From Haloechinothrix alba (GTDB taxonomy: Bacteria; Actinomycetota; Actinomycetes; Mycobacteriales; Pseudonocardiaceae), in assembly GCF_900188115.1 (NCBI RefSeq), contig NZ_FZNW01000012.1, positions 116,565-180,564 on the forward strand: a stretch of 64,000 nt of DNA. The letters are read 5' to 3'. Made by a program: the position numbers and the translations under genes. Positions 10,190 to 19,234 of this stretch are shown here, piece by piece (the first letter of the stretch is position 1; each line of letters opens with the position of its first letter). The notes below the pieces were generated by a model, which worked only from the letters and a program-made list of their open reading frames with translations, made no database searches and was not told the origin of the DNA.

Positions 10190-11227
10190 TCAGAGTCGCT
10201 CCGCGCGCAGCGGCGCACCGAGCTCGTGCAGGTACCGCAGCACGTGCCCGTAAGACCGCAGCAGCCCGCACTGGCTGTAGCTGATGCCGTGCTCCGCGCA
10301 GAACTGCTGCACCATGATCTGCGCGGAGCGTAGATTCGGGCGCGGCATCGTCGGGAACAGGTGATGCTCGATCTGGTAGTTGAGACCACCCAGCACTGCG
10401 TCGACCCACGGGCCGCCACGCACGTTACGCGCGGTCAGGACCTGCTTTCGCAGGAAGTCCAGGGAGTCGTCCGCGGACAGCGTCGGCATGCCCTTGTGGT
10501 TCGGGGCGAACGCACATCCCATGTACAGGCCGAACAACCCCTGGTGCACCGCGATGAACACCACCGCTATCGGCGGCGACAGGACCACGAACACCAGCGC
10601 GAGGTAGCAGCCGAGATGCGCGATCAGCAACCCCGCTTCGAGCTTGCGCAACGCCACCTCACCGCGCCACACGGCACGGAGGCCGGTCCAGTGCAGGTTC
10701 AGCCCTTCGAGCAGCAGTACCGGGAAGAACAGGATGGCCTGGTACTTCGCCATCCATCGCAGGAACCCGCGCTTCACGGTCGACTGGCCCTGGGTGAAGG
10801 CGAACATCGGGATGTGGATATCGGGATCGTCGTCCTCGTGGTTCGGGTTCGCGTGGTGGCGGTTGTGCTTACCGACCCACCACCCGTAGCTCATCCCGAC
10901 GATCCCACCATGGGCGTAGCCGATCACGTCGTTGGCCAGCTTGCTCCGGAAGATCTGGCGGTGCCCTGCGTCATGACCGACAAAGGCCAGCTGCGTGAAC
11001 GTGATCGCGAACAACACCGCCGTGAACAGCTGCCACCACGAGTCGCCGATGAGCACGAAGAGCACGCAGGCACCTGCCAGTACCGCCAGGTTCACGGCGA
11101 TGCGCGCGATGTAATAGCCGCGCCGCCGTTCGAACAGCCCGGCCCGCTTGACACGACGAGCCAGCTCGGCGAACTCGGTCGGCTTCCTCGGCCCGACGGG
11201 TGGGGCGTTGCCGACTGATGACCACAT
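10190..11227 (-). CDS. Membrane fatty-acid desaturase (acyl-lipid/acyl-CoA type)
   Basis: A 345-residue di-iron membrane desaturase, expected to introduce a cis double bond into fatty acyl chains at the cytoplasmic membrane face. The three histidine boxes are HDAGH (85-89), HNRHH (121-125) and QIEHH (285-289), the last fitting the front-end/linoleoyl-CoA desaturase group (DesA3-like). Two hydrophobic pairs flank the boxes (about residues 41-82 and 200-240). ATG at 11225-11227 is preferred over a longer frame because GGGAG lies six bases upstream. No dedicated electron-transfer partner is adjacent. It separates the ephE-like gene from marP, which are neighbours in mycobacteria, so it is an insertion into the conserved order. 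Confidence 0.93.
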   Translation of the reverse strand: MWSSVGNAPPVGPRKPTEFAELARRVKRAGLFERRRGYYIARIAVNLAVLAGACVLFVLIGDSWWQLFTAVLFAITFTQLAFVGHDAGHRQIFRSKLANDVIGYAHGGIVGMSYGWWVGKHNRHHANPNHEDDDPDIHIPMFAFTQGQSTVKRGFLRWMAKYQAILFFPVLLLEGLNLHWTGLRAVWRGEVALRKLEAGLLIAHLGCYLALVFVVLSPPIAVVFIAVHQGLFGLYMGCAFAPNHKGMPTLSADDSLDFLRKQVLTARNVRGGPWVDAVLGGLNYQIEHHLFPTMPRPNLRSAQIMVQQFCAEHGISYSQCGLLRSYGHVLRYLHELGAPLRAERL

Positions 11228-11401
11228 GAAGACTCCCGGCTCTGCTCGGCGAGCCGCCGGGGTCCGGGACGGAACATTCGCGGATGTCACGCATCTCCCG
11301 GTGCGCCGGAAAGATGCGGCTAGTACGTTCCAGTATGACACCAACCCCCCGGCACCGGCCAGCATTCTCGGGCAGCCGCACCGTCCCCGTACACGCTCTC
11401 G

Positions 11402-12583
11402 TCACACGCAGGGGCCGGTGCCGACCTCCTGGGTCATGCCGGGTGCGGCCTGGACCTCGGATTCGACCTGGTCCGCGGTGAGGGTGAAACCGGTGTCCGG
11501 ATCCTGCACCGACGCGCCGAAGACCACTCCGAGGACATTGCCCTGCGGGTCGATCATCGGCCCGCCGGAGTTGCCGCTTTGCACCTCGGCGCGCACGGTA
11601 AACACGTCACGCTGCACCGTCGCGCGGTCATAGATGTCCGGCCCCCGCAGGTTGGTGCGGTCCCGGATACGCCCCGACGTCGCGGTGTACGGGCCGTCCA
11701 GCGGGTAGCCGAGCACGATGGCGTTGTCGCCGGGGCGGCCGGCTTGCGGCGCGAAGTCCATCACAGGGGCCTGCAACTGCGGGACCGCCAGGACCGCGAC
11801 ATCCGTGCCGGGGTCGAAGTGCACAACCGTGGCTGGGAGCGCACCGGCGCCGGTCTCCACGCTGACCGCCTCGGTACCGGCCACCACGTGCGCATTGGTC
11901 ATCACCCGCTGCGGGGAGATCACGAAACCGGTGCCTTCCAGCGCACGACCGCAGGACGGCGCGTCACCGCGAATCTTGAGCACGCTCGGCCGCACCTCCT
12001 GCACGACGGGGCTGGACTGCAGCTGCGGGTCCGGCGGCTCCACGTCCGGTGCGGGCGGTTGCGCGAACGGCTGCTCGAAGGTGGGGAAGCCGGATACGTC
12101 CAGCAGGTTACGTAGGTCGTTCGGTAGCCGCTGGGCCTGCGGCGGCATCACGTCGTTGACGCCACCGAGCACCACCGAGTTGTTGATCGCTGAGGTCAAC
12201 CCCGGAAGCCCGCTGACGCTTGTCAGCGGGACGGCGATGAGCCACGCCACGACGAAGACCACGGCGCCCTGCACCACTGCACCGAGCGTGTGGTCCACCC
12301 CGGCCAGCTTCGGCGACGCGAGGCGTTCCTTGATCGTGCGACCGATCCACACGCCGAAGGTCTCGCCGAGCGCGATGAGGAAGACTACCGTCGCCATCGC
12401 CAAGGCGACCTTGGCGACGGGATCGTCGAAGAAATCGACAATACTCGGCGCCACCCGGATACCGAGGACAGCACCGGCGAGCACACCGAGGAACGCCGGT
12501 AGTGCCACGACCAAGCCCTGCCGGCCACCGGAAACGGCCGCCAGCAAGGCCAGCAACACGACCAGCAGATCAACCCAGTTCAC
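11402..12583 (-). CDS. marP: MarP-family membrane-anchored serine protease
   Basis: A 393-residue protein. Residues 1-120 form a four-helix CvpA-like membrane domain, followed by a proline-rich linker (about 172-190) and a periplasmic chymotrypsin-fold protease. The catalytic triad is visible as His232 (TNAHVV), Asp261 (PGTDVAVL) and Ser339 (QSGNSGGP). Cys211 and Cys392 correspond to the redox-active disulfide known in M. tuberculosis MarP (Rv3671c), which protects against acid and oxidative stress. It is transcribed downstream of a CoA-type NUDIX gene with a 173-base gap that contains a short tandem repeat. Confidence 0.96.
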   Translation of the reverse strand: MNWVDLLVVLLALLAAVSGGRQGLVVALPAFLGVLAGAVLGIRVAPSIVDFFDDPVAKVALAMATVVFLIALGETFGVWIGRTIKERLASPKLAGVDHTLGAVVQGAVVFVVAWLIAVPLTSVSGLPGLTSAINNSVVLGGVNDVMPPQAQRLPNDLRNLLDVSGFPTFEQPFAQPPAPDVEPPDPQLQSSPVVQEVRPSVLKIRGDAPSCGRALEGTGFVISPQRVMTNAHVVAGTEAVSVETGAGALPATVVHFDPGTDVAVLAVPQLQAPVMDFAPQAGRPGDNAIVLGYPLDGPYTATSGRIRDRTNLRGPDIYDRATVQRDVFTVRAEVQSGNSGGPMIDPQGNVLGVVFGASVQDPDTGFTLTADQVESEVQAAPGMTQEVGTGPCV

Positions 12584-12654
12584 TCGTTCTCCTCACCACC
12601 GATCCACGTGACCGTACACACCGCGGGCAGGGCCGCATGCGGGCCCCGGCGGAG

Positions 12655-12687
12655 CCGCTGCCGGGCCGCTACCGGGCCGCTGCCGGG
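12655..12687. repeat. Three tandem copies of an 11-nt GC repeat
   Basis: The unit CCGCTGCCGGG is present three times (12655-12665, 12666-12676 with one A substitution, 12677-12687) in the gap between the NUDIX stop and marP. It is probably simple GC-rich drift, although it could form local structure upstream of marP. Confidence 0.6.
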
Positions 12688-12756
12688 CCGCCGCGATGCC
12701 GCCGCCTGTATGTTGCCGAGCCGTCGCTCGCCCTGAGTGCTCAACACGGCGCTCGC

Positions 12757-13488
12757 CTAACGGATGTGCTGACCGTATTCCCGTAACGCTACGTCAAGCG
12801 GGCGGACGTCCGACGTGTCCCACTCCCGCTCCCAACCACCGAGCCAGAGCAGCACGCTGAGCAACCCTGCGGTGAAACCCCACACGAAGAGGCCGTCGAC
12901 GGCGAAGGCCGGTCCCTGCCATCCCGCGTCCTCCCGGCGCACCTGGAACCGGTTGGCAGGCTCGGCCAGCCTGGACAGCCGCACCCGCGCCACGGCTGCC
13001 GTCTCCCGGGGATCGGCGGCATGTACGGGCGTCGGGCGATGCCAGTGCGCGAGGACCGGCGTGACAGCGAACGCGGACACCGGTACGTACAGCTCGGGAA
13101 GCAGCGCCACCGGTCGCACACCCAACGGGTCGAGACCGGTCTCCTCGCGCGCCTCCCGCAGGGCCGTGCCGACCGGCCCGCTGTCGGTCATCTCGGCGGC
13201 ACCGCCGGGAAAGGCCACCTGGCCGGCGTGCGCGCCCATATCCTCGGCACGGCGCAGCAGCAGCACGTCCGGGTCCGGCGTGACGCCGTCCCCCGCGTCA
13301 CCGAGCAGCATCAGCACCGCAGCCGACCGGGTCGAGGAATCCCGCGGGGGCGTGAACCGGGTGAACAGCCCGGCATCGAGGTCACCGGCGATCTCGACCA
13401 GGCCCCGTAGCCAGGAGGGAACCTCACGCGGGTCGACGAGCGACCCGTGTTGCCCGCCCGCGCTGTTCGTTCGGCTTGCTTCCGTCAC
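12757..13488 (-). CDS. NUDIX hydrolase, CoA-pyrophosphatase type
   Basis: A 243-residue NUDIX protein. The NUDIX box begins at GGAAEMTDSG and ends LREAREETGL, with the preceding HAGQVAFPGG signature of coenzyme-A diphosphatases. The enzyme would cleave CoA or oxidised CoA to phosphopantetheine and 3',5'-ADP. GTG at 13486-13488 overlaps the stop of the thioredoxin-like gene by four bases, which fixes the start and couples the two genes. M. tuberculosis Rv3672c is the positional counterpart. Confidence 0.9.
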   Translation of the reverse strand: MTEASRTNSAGGQHGSLVDPREVPSWLRGLVEIAGDLDAGLFTRFTPPRDSSTRSAAVLMLLGDAGDGVTPDPDVLLLRRAEDMGAHAGQVAFPGGAAEMTDSGPVGTALREAREETGLDPLGVRPVALLPELYVPVSAFAVTPVLAHWHRPTPVHAADPRETAAVARVRLSRLAEPANRFQVRREDAGWQGPAFAVDGLFVWGFTAGLLSVLLWLGGWEREWDTSDVRPLDVALREYGQHIR

Positions 13489-14120
13489 GTGCCACCTCCG
13501 TGCGCTTCTACGCCCTCCCGCACATCATCGACGCTGTAGAACACCCGCGGGTCCGTGATGAAGGTCACGTCCCCGCCCGGGGAGACGAAGTAGGACGCGG
13601 GCAGGGCACGTGGCACGCCGAGAGCGTCACGCACCGCCCCTGTCGAGCCCGTACCGTCGTGCACCGAAGGGAACCGGACACCGAGCTCGGTGAGCATCTC
13701 GAGGCCGTCGACGGGGTCGCTTTCCACCTGCACTCCGAGCACGTTCACCCGGTCCTGCGACCGCGCGTACTCCTGCAGGACCGGAAGCTCTTCCCGGCAC
13801 GGGCCACACCAGGTGGCCCATACGTTGATCAGGGTCGCCTCACCCGCCAAGGCGGCGCCGAGCGCCACCCGCTCACCGTCGCCGAGACACGTGGCGCGCA
13901 CTCCCGCGAGATCGTCGACCTCGGCAGTGGCGCGCCCCCCGGTGGGGCACGGCCGCAGGTCGGCGTCCTGCCGCGCCCGCTCGAGCCCGGACTCATCGGG
14001 CGGATCGGGCCGCGTGTCGTCGCCGGCACCGGAGTCCTCTCCGACCAGCGGCAGCAACGCGACCACGGCTGCCAGCACGAGAGCCCCGCACGCCAATGCC
14101 CACCGGGCAGCGGTACTCAC
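13485..14120 (-). CDS. TlpA/ResA-like membrane-anchored thioredoxin
   Basis: A 211-residue protein with an N-terminal membrane anchor (residues about 6-26) and an extracytoplasmic thioredoxin domain with the redox motif WCGPC (Cys105, Cys108) in [15 protein letters not shown]. Two further cysteines (58 and 78) in the preceding segment could form a structural disulfide. It probably reduces or shuffles extracytoplasmic disulfides. GTG at 14118-14120 overlaps the nth stop, and its own stop overlaps the NUDIX start. The longer upstream frame lies within nth and is rejected. It is the counterpart of Rv3673c. A link to MarP redox control is possible but inferred. Confidence 0.93.
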   Translation of the reverse strand: MSTAARWALACGALVLAAVVALLPLVGEDSGAGDDTRPDPPDESGLERARQDADLRPCPTGGRATAEVDDLAGVRATCLGDGERVALGAALAGEATLINVWATWCGPCREELPVLQEYARSQDRVNVLGVQVESDPVDGLEMLTELGVRFPSVHDGTGSTGAVRDALGVPRALPASYFVSPGGDVTFITDPRVFYSVDDVREGVEAHGGGT

Positions 14121-15004
14121 CGCGCGCCCCCGGCCGGTTCGCAAGCCAGCTCGAGCAGCCGTTCCCGTTCCGGACCGCGCACCAGCTCGGCCGCCTCCGC
14201 GAAGTCGGTCGGGCCGGCACCGAACGACGGGCATTGGTCGGCGAGCAGGCACGCCCCGCAGGCAGGCTTGCGGGCGTGGCACACCCGGCGCCCGTGGAAG
14301 ATCACGTAGTGGGACAGCTGGGTCCAGTCACGGCGCGGGATGAGCTCCCCGACGGCGTGCTCGACCTTGGTGGGGTCCTCCAGGTCGGTCCAGCCCCATC
14401 TGCGCACCAGCCTGCCGAAGTGCGTGTCCACCGTGATGCCCGGTATGCCGAACGCGTTGCCCAGCACCACGTTGGCCGTCTTGCGCCCCACACCGGGCAG
14501 GCTGACCAGCTCGTCCAGCGTGTCCGGAACCTCGCCGTCGAACCGCTCCACCAGGGCAGCCCCCAGCCCCATCAGCGAGCTCGCCTTGTTCCGGTAGAAG
14601 CCGGTGGACCTGATGCACTCCTCGAGCTCGCTGCGGTCGGCCCCGGCATAGTCGGCCGCGGTGCGGTAGCGGTCGAACAGTGCGGGTGTCACCTCGTTGA
14701 CCCGCTTGTCCGTGCACTGGGCGGAGAGGATGACCGCGACCAACAGCTCGAGCGGGTTGGAGAAGTCGAGCTCGCACTCGGCATCGGGGTAGGCGCGCTG
14801 CAGCCGGCGCAGGATCCGGCGAGCCCGCCGGACCAGGGCGAGCCTGCTCTCCTCCCCCGCCTGCCGCCTGCGCGCGACCGCGTTCGCCCGCCCGGCGGTT
14901 CGGCTACCCGTCCCGGTATCCGGATCGATGGAGGATGGCACGTATCCAGAGTACGGGCGGGCGCTGTCGACCGATTGTGCTACCCCGGTCACCGCCGAAG
15001 CCAC
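14117..15004 (-). CDS. nth: Endonuclease III, DNA glycosylase/AP lyase
   Basis: Base-excision repair enzyme acting on oxidised pyrimidines. The helix-hairpin-helix motif [12 protein letters not shown] carries the catalytic lysine, and the catalytic aspartate is in VDTHFGR. The [4Fe-4S] ligands follow the exact C-x6-C-x2-C-x5-C pattern ([17 protein letters not shown]). The 295-residue reading from GTG at 15004 has about 50 extra N-terminal residues compared with the usual 210-245. An internal start such as the Val of [10 protein letters not shown] is possible. It is first in the nth-tlpA-nudix chain and divergent from a small membrane gene. Confidence 0.95.
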   Translation of the reverse strand: MASAVTGVAQSVDSARPYSGYVPSSIDPDTGTGSRTAGRANAVARRRQAGEESRLALVRRARRILRRLQRAYPDAECELDFSNPLELLVAVILSAQCTDKRVNEVTPALFDRYRTAADYAGADRSELEECIRSTGFYRNKASSLMGLGAALVERFDGEVPDTLDELVSLPGVGRKTANVVLGNAFGIPGITVDTHFGRLVRRWGWTDLEDPTKVEHAVGELIPRRDWTQLSHYVIFHGRRVCHARKPACGACLLADQCPSFGAGPTDFAEAAELVRGPERERLLELACEPAGGAR

Positions 15005-15024
15005 GGATGGGCGAGGATGGGGGC

Positions 15025-15276
15025 ATGACGGTGTGGTTCGTAGTCGCAGTCCCGCTGATCGTCATGGGCTTCGCGCTGTTCATGGAACGCGTGGAGGATC
15101 GTCTTCGCCATGTCTCGGTGCGCGGTGAGGAGGTCGAGGAGTTCCTCGAGCAGGCCCGCCCCAACGAGGTGCGCGCGCTGTACGGGTACGGGATCGGACG
15201 CGCTCTCGAGCTGTTCCGGCTCCGCAGGGTGGGCCGTGCGGGAGCCAAGTCACACCCCCGCCAGGCACAGGAGTAG
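15025..15276 (+). CDS. Small single-span membrane protein
   Basis: An 83-residue protein with one N-terminal membrane segment ([20 protein letters not shown]) and a charged cytoplasmic tail ([17 protein letters not shown]). ATG at 15025 is preceded by a GA-rich Shine-Dalgarno (GAGGATGGGG). It occupies the place of M. tuberculosis Rv3675, between nth and crp. Function is unknown. Confidence 0.78.
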   Translation: MTVWFVVAVPLIVMGFALFMERVEDRLRHVSVRGEEVEEFLEQARPNEVRALYGYGIGRALELFRLRRVGRAGAKSHPRQAQE

Positions 15277-15570
15277 ACTTCCCCGCCGGCGTGAGACTGA
15301 CCGCATCCTGTACTCACCCAACCGGGTCGGACTCGCCCGAGAACGGCGGGTCTGCTTTGCCAGTATGCGGTACGGCTTACACTTCACAACGTAATGAGGA
15401 CGTCTTTCGGCTTGTCGAGGATGGTTCGAAAGGCGACTACACCGAGCACAACATACTGTGCCGAACCTACCGGCCGCAGATGGCCGGGAACGTTAGATTG
15501 GGCACAGTGATTCGGCGGCACGCATCCTCACGCCGAGGACGGCGGTCGCGTGTCAACAGGAGGCACTGAG

Positions 15571-16245
15571 GTGGATGAGACCCTCGCCCGCGCGGGCATT
15601 TTCCAGGGCGTGGAGCCAGCAGCGGCTGAGGCGCTCGTACAGACCCTGGAGAGCGTGGACTTCCCGCGCGGCCACGTCATCTTCAACGAGGGTGAACCGG
15701 GCGACAAGCTGTACATCATCCAGTCGGGCAAGGTGAAGATCGGGCGCAAGTCGGCCGACGGCCGGGAGAACCTCCTGGGCATCTTCGGGCCCTCCGATAT
15801 GTTCGGTGAGCTGTCGATCTTCGATCCCGGCCCGCGGACGTCAACCGCGACGACCGTGACCGAGGTCCGCGCGGTGGTGATGGACCGGGCCGCACTGCGG
15901 CAGTGGATCTCGACGCGCCCGGAGATCTCCGAGCAGCTGCTGCGTGTCGTCGCCCGCAGGCTGCGCCGTACGAACAACATGGTCGCGGAGCTCATCTTCA
16001 CCGATGTTCCCGGCCGTGTCGCCAAGGCACTGCTGCAGCTGGCGCAACGCTTCGGCAGCCAGGAAGCCGGGCTGCTGCGGGTCACCCACGACCTCACGCA
16101 GGAGGAGATCGCCCAGTACGTGGGAGCGTCGCGCGAGACCGTCAACAAGGCCCTCGCGGACTTCGCGCACCGTGGCTGGCTGCGCCTGGAGGGCAAGAGC
16201 GTGCTCATCCTCGACCCCGAACGGCTCGCCCGCAGGGCACGGTGA
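15571..16245 (+). CDS. crp: Crp/Fnr-family cAMP receptor protein
   Basis: A 224-residue global regulator, exactly the length of M. tuberculosis Crp (Rv3676). The cyclic-nucleotide-binding domain (about 1-115) has [18 protein letters not shown] and the phosphate-binding cassette [19 protein letters not shown] helical dimer linker (about 116-140) and a C-terminal winged helix with [19 protein letters not shown] (about 168-186) follow. GTG at 15571 was chosen because AGGAGG (15558-15563) lies seven bases upstream. A GTG at 15550 precedes that ribosome site and is rejected. It is expected to bind TGTGA-N6-TCACA-type sites when bound to cAMP. Confidence 0.97.
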   Translation: MDETLARAGIFQGVEPAAAEALVQTLESVDFPRGHVIFNEGEPGDKLYIIQSGKVKIGRKSADGRENLLGIFGPSDMFGELSIFDPGPRTSTATTVTEVRAVVMDRAALRQWISTRPEISEQLLRVVARRLRRTNNMVAELIFTDVPGRVAKALLQLAQRFGSQEAGLLRVTHDLTQEEIAQYVGASRETVNKALADFAHRGWLRLEGKSVLILDPERLARRAR

Positions 16246-16648
16246 CCGAGGCGACCGCAGCTCCCCGCGCCGACGTCGGCACACGATCCGCGTCGGCAAC
16301 CGCAACAACGAGTCCAGACACATCAACAAGGGCCGGGCGCCACCCCCGACGTGGCGCACCGGCCCCTGTTGCGCGCGGTCCATCCCCCGACGTACCGCGT
16401 CTCCCCGCCCTCCGGTCGAAGGCCCCGACCCGATACCGGAGGGAGATCATCCACTTTCGGTTGTACTGCTCAGCACCCTGTACGCCGTCTCGTACTCATC
16501 TGCGAAGTGCTGCGACTTACTACGGTCCACGATGCCTACGGCTCGTCTCAAGCCGATTCACCCTGTAGGACGTATAGCCGGGGCGATTCGTTGCCAAACA
16601 GCGACCCTGCTGGGTGAAGTCGTTACCGAGACGTGATACTGGAGCCGG
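16246..16648. other. Convergent intergenic region (403 bases)
   Basis: Apart from the terminator at 16330-16365, nothing recognisable is seen between the crp stop and the metallo-beta-lactamase stop. Short frames here lack ribosome sites and codon bias. Confidence 0.5.
16330..16365. terminator. Bidirectional terminator after crp
   Basis: A 14-bp GC-rich stem (16330-16343 with 16351-16365, one bulged A at 16358) and a 7-base loop, 84 bases after the crp stop. It also lies downstream of the convergent metallo-beta-lactamase gene, but about 280 bases from its stop. Confidence 0.7.
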
Positions 16649-17443
16649 TCACTCGCCCCGCTGCCGGAGGTAGTCGAGCTGCGCCCGCACGCTCATCTCA
16701 GCGGCTCCCCACAACGCCGGATCGACATCCGCGTAGACGAACTCGACCACTCGCCGGGCGTCGGCATCCCGTCCCAGCTCGCGCAGCGCGCCGCGCACCT
16801 GGTCGAGGCGCTGCTCACGATGAGCGAGGTACTCGCGAACCGTCGCGCGCAGGTCGGCGAGCTCCGCACCGTGTCCAGGCAGGCCCAGCGCGCCGTCCGG
16901 TAGCTCGGCGAGCTTGCGCAACGAGTCCAGGTAGTCGCCGAGATCCGACAGCACGGTCGTGCCGTGGCCCAGAATGGTGTCGCCGGTGAGCACGTGTGCG
17001 CGTTGCGGGTGCTCCACCACGAACGTCACCGAGTCAGCCGTGTGCCCCGGGGTGTGCAGCACAGCGATATCCAACCCGGCGAGGTGGAACGACTCCCCGT
17101 CGGACAGCGCGGGAGCGGAACGGCACAGCTGGGGATCGAAAGCCCGAACCGGCGCCCCCACCCGCTCGGCAAGCCAGCCGGCACCCTCGACGTGATCGGG
17201 GTGGTGGTGGGTGACCAGAATGGCGGCCACCCTTCCGGCCGCTTCACCGATCGCCTCCAGATGCTCGGTGTCGTGGTGCCCAGGGTCGACAACCACGCAC
17301 GGCTCCTCCGGGGCCGCACGCAACAGCCAGCTGTTGGTCCCCTCCAAGGTCATCGAGGACGGGTTGTTCTCAAGCAGCACCGCGGCCACCGGGCTGACCG
17401 CACGCAACCGGCCGTAGGCCGGATGTTCGAGCTCGCCCCTCAC
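16649..17443 (-). CDS. Metallo-beta-lactamase-fold hydrolase
   Basis: A 264-residue MBL-fold protein with the metal-binding motif THHHPDHVEG, the downstream histidine in HTPGHTADS, the bridging aspartate in LTGDTILG and the last histidine in LPGHGAEL. It resembles the RNase Z/LACTB2-like group with a C-terminal helical extension (about 200-260). Substrate is unknown. GTG at 17441-17443 overlaps the upstream NUDIX stop (GTGA), and the resulting length equals that of M. tuberculosis Rv3677c. It is last in the ridA-nudix-mbl operon. Confidence 0.92.
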   Translation of the reverse strand: MRGELEHPAYGRLRAVSPVAAVLLENNPSSMTLEGTNSWLLRAAPEEPCVVVDPGHHDTEHLEAIGEAAGRVAAILVTHHHPDHVEGAGWLAERVGAPVRAFDPQLCRSAPALSDGESFHLAGLDIAVLHTPGHTADSVTFVVEHPQRAHVLTGDTILGHGTTVLSDLGDYLDSLRKLAELPDGALGLPGHGAELADLRATVREYLAHREQRLDQVRGALRELGRDADARRVVEFVYADVDPALWGAAEMSVRAQLDYLRQRGE

Positions 17444-18225
17444 GACCACTCCTGTCCGTCGATTACGAGCCGTATTCCCTCGTCGTCGCGCACCAGCCGG
17501 GGCGTGACCCGTTCGACCCTGCGCCGCGCGGCCAGCGCGTCGGCCACAGACGGCACATCGACAAGATCGGCCAGGTTCGACCACGTCGGCGGCAACATCA
17601 TGGTGCGCCCGTCCCGTGCATCGTCCAAGGCGTCGGCGGGGCGCTGCCACCCCGAACCCGCTGCTTCCGACGTCGCACCGTCGGCCAGCTGCCCCTCCGG
17701 TAGCGCGGCGAGGAAGAATCGGGTGTCGTAACGCCTCGACTCACCCTCCGGGGTCAGCCAGTGCGACCAGGGGCGCAACAGGTCGGCACGCAGCACAAGC
17801 CCCGTCTCGGCGAGGAAGGCCGCCAGCGACAGCTCCCGGGTGACCAGTGCCTGACGCGCTGCCGCGTACGGGCCGGTGTCGGTGACCACCGTCCCGTCCG
17901 CGTGGCCGGCAAGCAACACCCCGGACTCCTCGAAGGTCTCCCGCACCGCCGCGCAGACCAGCGCCCTGGCCAGCGAGGCGTCACAGTCGAGCTCGGCGCC
18001 CCACTCCACCGGTTCCGGCCCCTGCCAGGCGACAGACGACTCGGAGTCACGCTGATCGACGCCGCCGCCAGGGAAAACGGTCATCCCGCCTGCGAAGTCC
18101 ATACTCGCCACCCGATGCTGGAGGAAGACCTCGACGCCCGAGTCGCCGTCGCGCAGCAGGATGACGGTCGCGGCAGGCCTGATCGGCACGCCGCCACCGT
18201 GGTCCCGCCCGCGCTCACCGGTCAT
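17440..18225 (-). CDS. NUDIX hydrolase
   Basis: A 261-residue NUDIX-fold protein. The box is split by a long insertion: the glycine part FPGGGVDQRD lies about 35 residues before the catalytic helix AAVRETFEESGVLL. This layout is shared by actinobacterial relatives of mammalian NUDT19-like CoA hydrolases, but the substrate cannot be read here. ATG at 18223-18225 overlaps the ridA stop by four bases, and the stop overlaps the MBL gene start by four bases. It is inserted between the ridA and MBL genes, which correspond to Rv3678c and Rv3677c. Confidence 0.85.
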   Translation of the reverse strand: MTGERGRDHGGGVPIRPAATVILLRDGDSGVEVFLQHRVASMDFAGGMTVFPGGGVDQRDSESSVAWQGPEPVEWGAELDCDASLARALVCAAVRETFEESGVLLAGHADGTVVTDTGPYAAARQALVTRELSLAAFLAETGLVLRADLLRPWSHWLTPEGESRRYDTRFFLAALPEGQLADGATSEAAGSGWQRPADALDDARDGRTMMLPPTWSNLADLVDVPSVADALAARRRVERVTPRLVRDDEGIRLVIDGQEWS

Positions 18226-18677
18226 GCGACCTCGACGATCATCTCGACCTCCACGGGCGCGCCCATCGGTAGCTCGGCAACCCCGACCGCTGAGCGGGCG
18301 TGCACCCCCGCCTCGGCGAACACCTCGCCGAGCAGCTCGGAGGCACCGTTGAGTACACCTGGCTGACCGGTGAAACCTTCGGCGGAGGCCACGAACCCCA
18401 CCACCTTCACGACACGCACGACCGCGTCGATGCCGACCAGGTCGTGCACCGCCGCGAGCGCGTTGAGCGCACAGGTACGTGCGAGGTCCTGTGCCTGCTC
18501 CGCGGTGACCTCGGCACCGACCTTGCCGGTGGCCGGTAGCGAGCCCGCCACCATCGGCACCTGACCCGCGGTGTAGACATGCGACCCGGTGCGCACCGCG
18601 GGCGCGTACGCGGCGACCGGGGCGACAACCGGTGGAAGCGAGATATCGAGCTCGGCCAGTCGCGCACTCCAGCTCAT
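18222..18677 (-). CDS. ridA: RidA/YjgF-family enamine/imine deaminase
   Basis: A 151-residue Rid-family protein, which typically hydrolyses reactive 2-aminoacrylate or related enamines. The segment AVRTGSHVYTAGQVP and the C-terminal substrate-binding arginine region HARSAVGVAELPMGAPVEVE (about residues 125-144) are present. A GGGGTAAGGG ribosome site precedes the ATG at 18675-18677. It is first gene of the three-gene operon with a NUDIX and an MBL protein, each coupled by a four-base overlap. It is the counterpart of Rv3678c. Confidence 0.92.
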   Translation of the reverse strand: MSWSARLAELDISLPPVVAPVAAYAPAVRTGSHVYTAGQVPMVAGSLPATGKVGAEVTAEQAQDLARTCALNALAAVHDLVGIDAVVRVVKVVGFVASAEGFTGQPGVLNGASELLGEVFAEAGVHARSAVGVAELPMGAPVEVEMIVEVA

Positions 18678-18763
18678 CCCTTACCCCTTTCTCCGTGCCA
18701 CTCCTGGCGGGCCTTACCGGTGGCCCGGGTGAAGCACTCCGGCCACGTAACCAACCGTGCCGG

Positions 18764-18928
18764 TCAGCTTTCCAGTGGCCGCTTGAGGTAGGCGACGTGC
18801 TGCTCACCGGTCGGGTTCGGCAGCACGGTGACCAGCTCCCAACCGTCCTGCCCCCACTGGTCCAGGATCTGCTTGGTCGCGTGGATCAACAACGGAACGG
18901 TGGCGTACTCCCACTGGGTCGCGCTCAC
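18764..18928 (-). CDS. DUF4177 small protein
   Basis: A 54-residue protein beginning VSATQWEYATVPLLI and containing ILDQWGQDGWELVTV and the C-terminal VAYLKRP, which is the full DUF4177 pattern. GTG at 18926-18928 has GAGGA about seven bases upstream. An in-frame ATG 21 bases further upstream would place that Shine-Dalgarno inside the gene and is rejected. Function is unknown. It is conserved next to ridA, as in M. tuberculosis (Rv3678A). Confidence 0.85.
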   Translation of the reverse strand: MSATQWEYATVPLLIHATKQILDQWGQDGWELVTVLPNPTGEQHVAYLKRPLES

Positions 18929-19234
18929 GGCAACATCCTCATCTCGCAAATCGGTGCTGGTCCTACTGTGCCTGTCTCACCGTGGTTATCCCACGATCGC
19001 TAGCTCCCGTAGCTATCTCCCGGGAGCCTAGTGCCTCGCGGTTCCACTCCTACTACGCGTCTCCGACATCCCCGCACCAGCATCACAGGGCCCGGCCGAT
19101 GCGGCCACCGTCCATCCGCCCCTGACGACTTGTGACGCCCGCCCCGCACGGATAGCCTCGTGCGCATTCTCACGGGGCGGCTCGCCTCGCTGGGGTGCTG
19201 ATCGGCCGGTCCCTCCCGCGGCGAAAGGTGGACC
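18929..19234. other. Divergent promoter region with one weak hairpin
   Basis: A 306-base gene-free gap between the DUF4177 gene and the lipase. It holds an imperfect stem at 19000-19031 (CTAGCTCCC pairing with GGGAGCCTAG, one bulge). No other feature is seen. Confidence 0.4.
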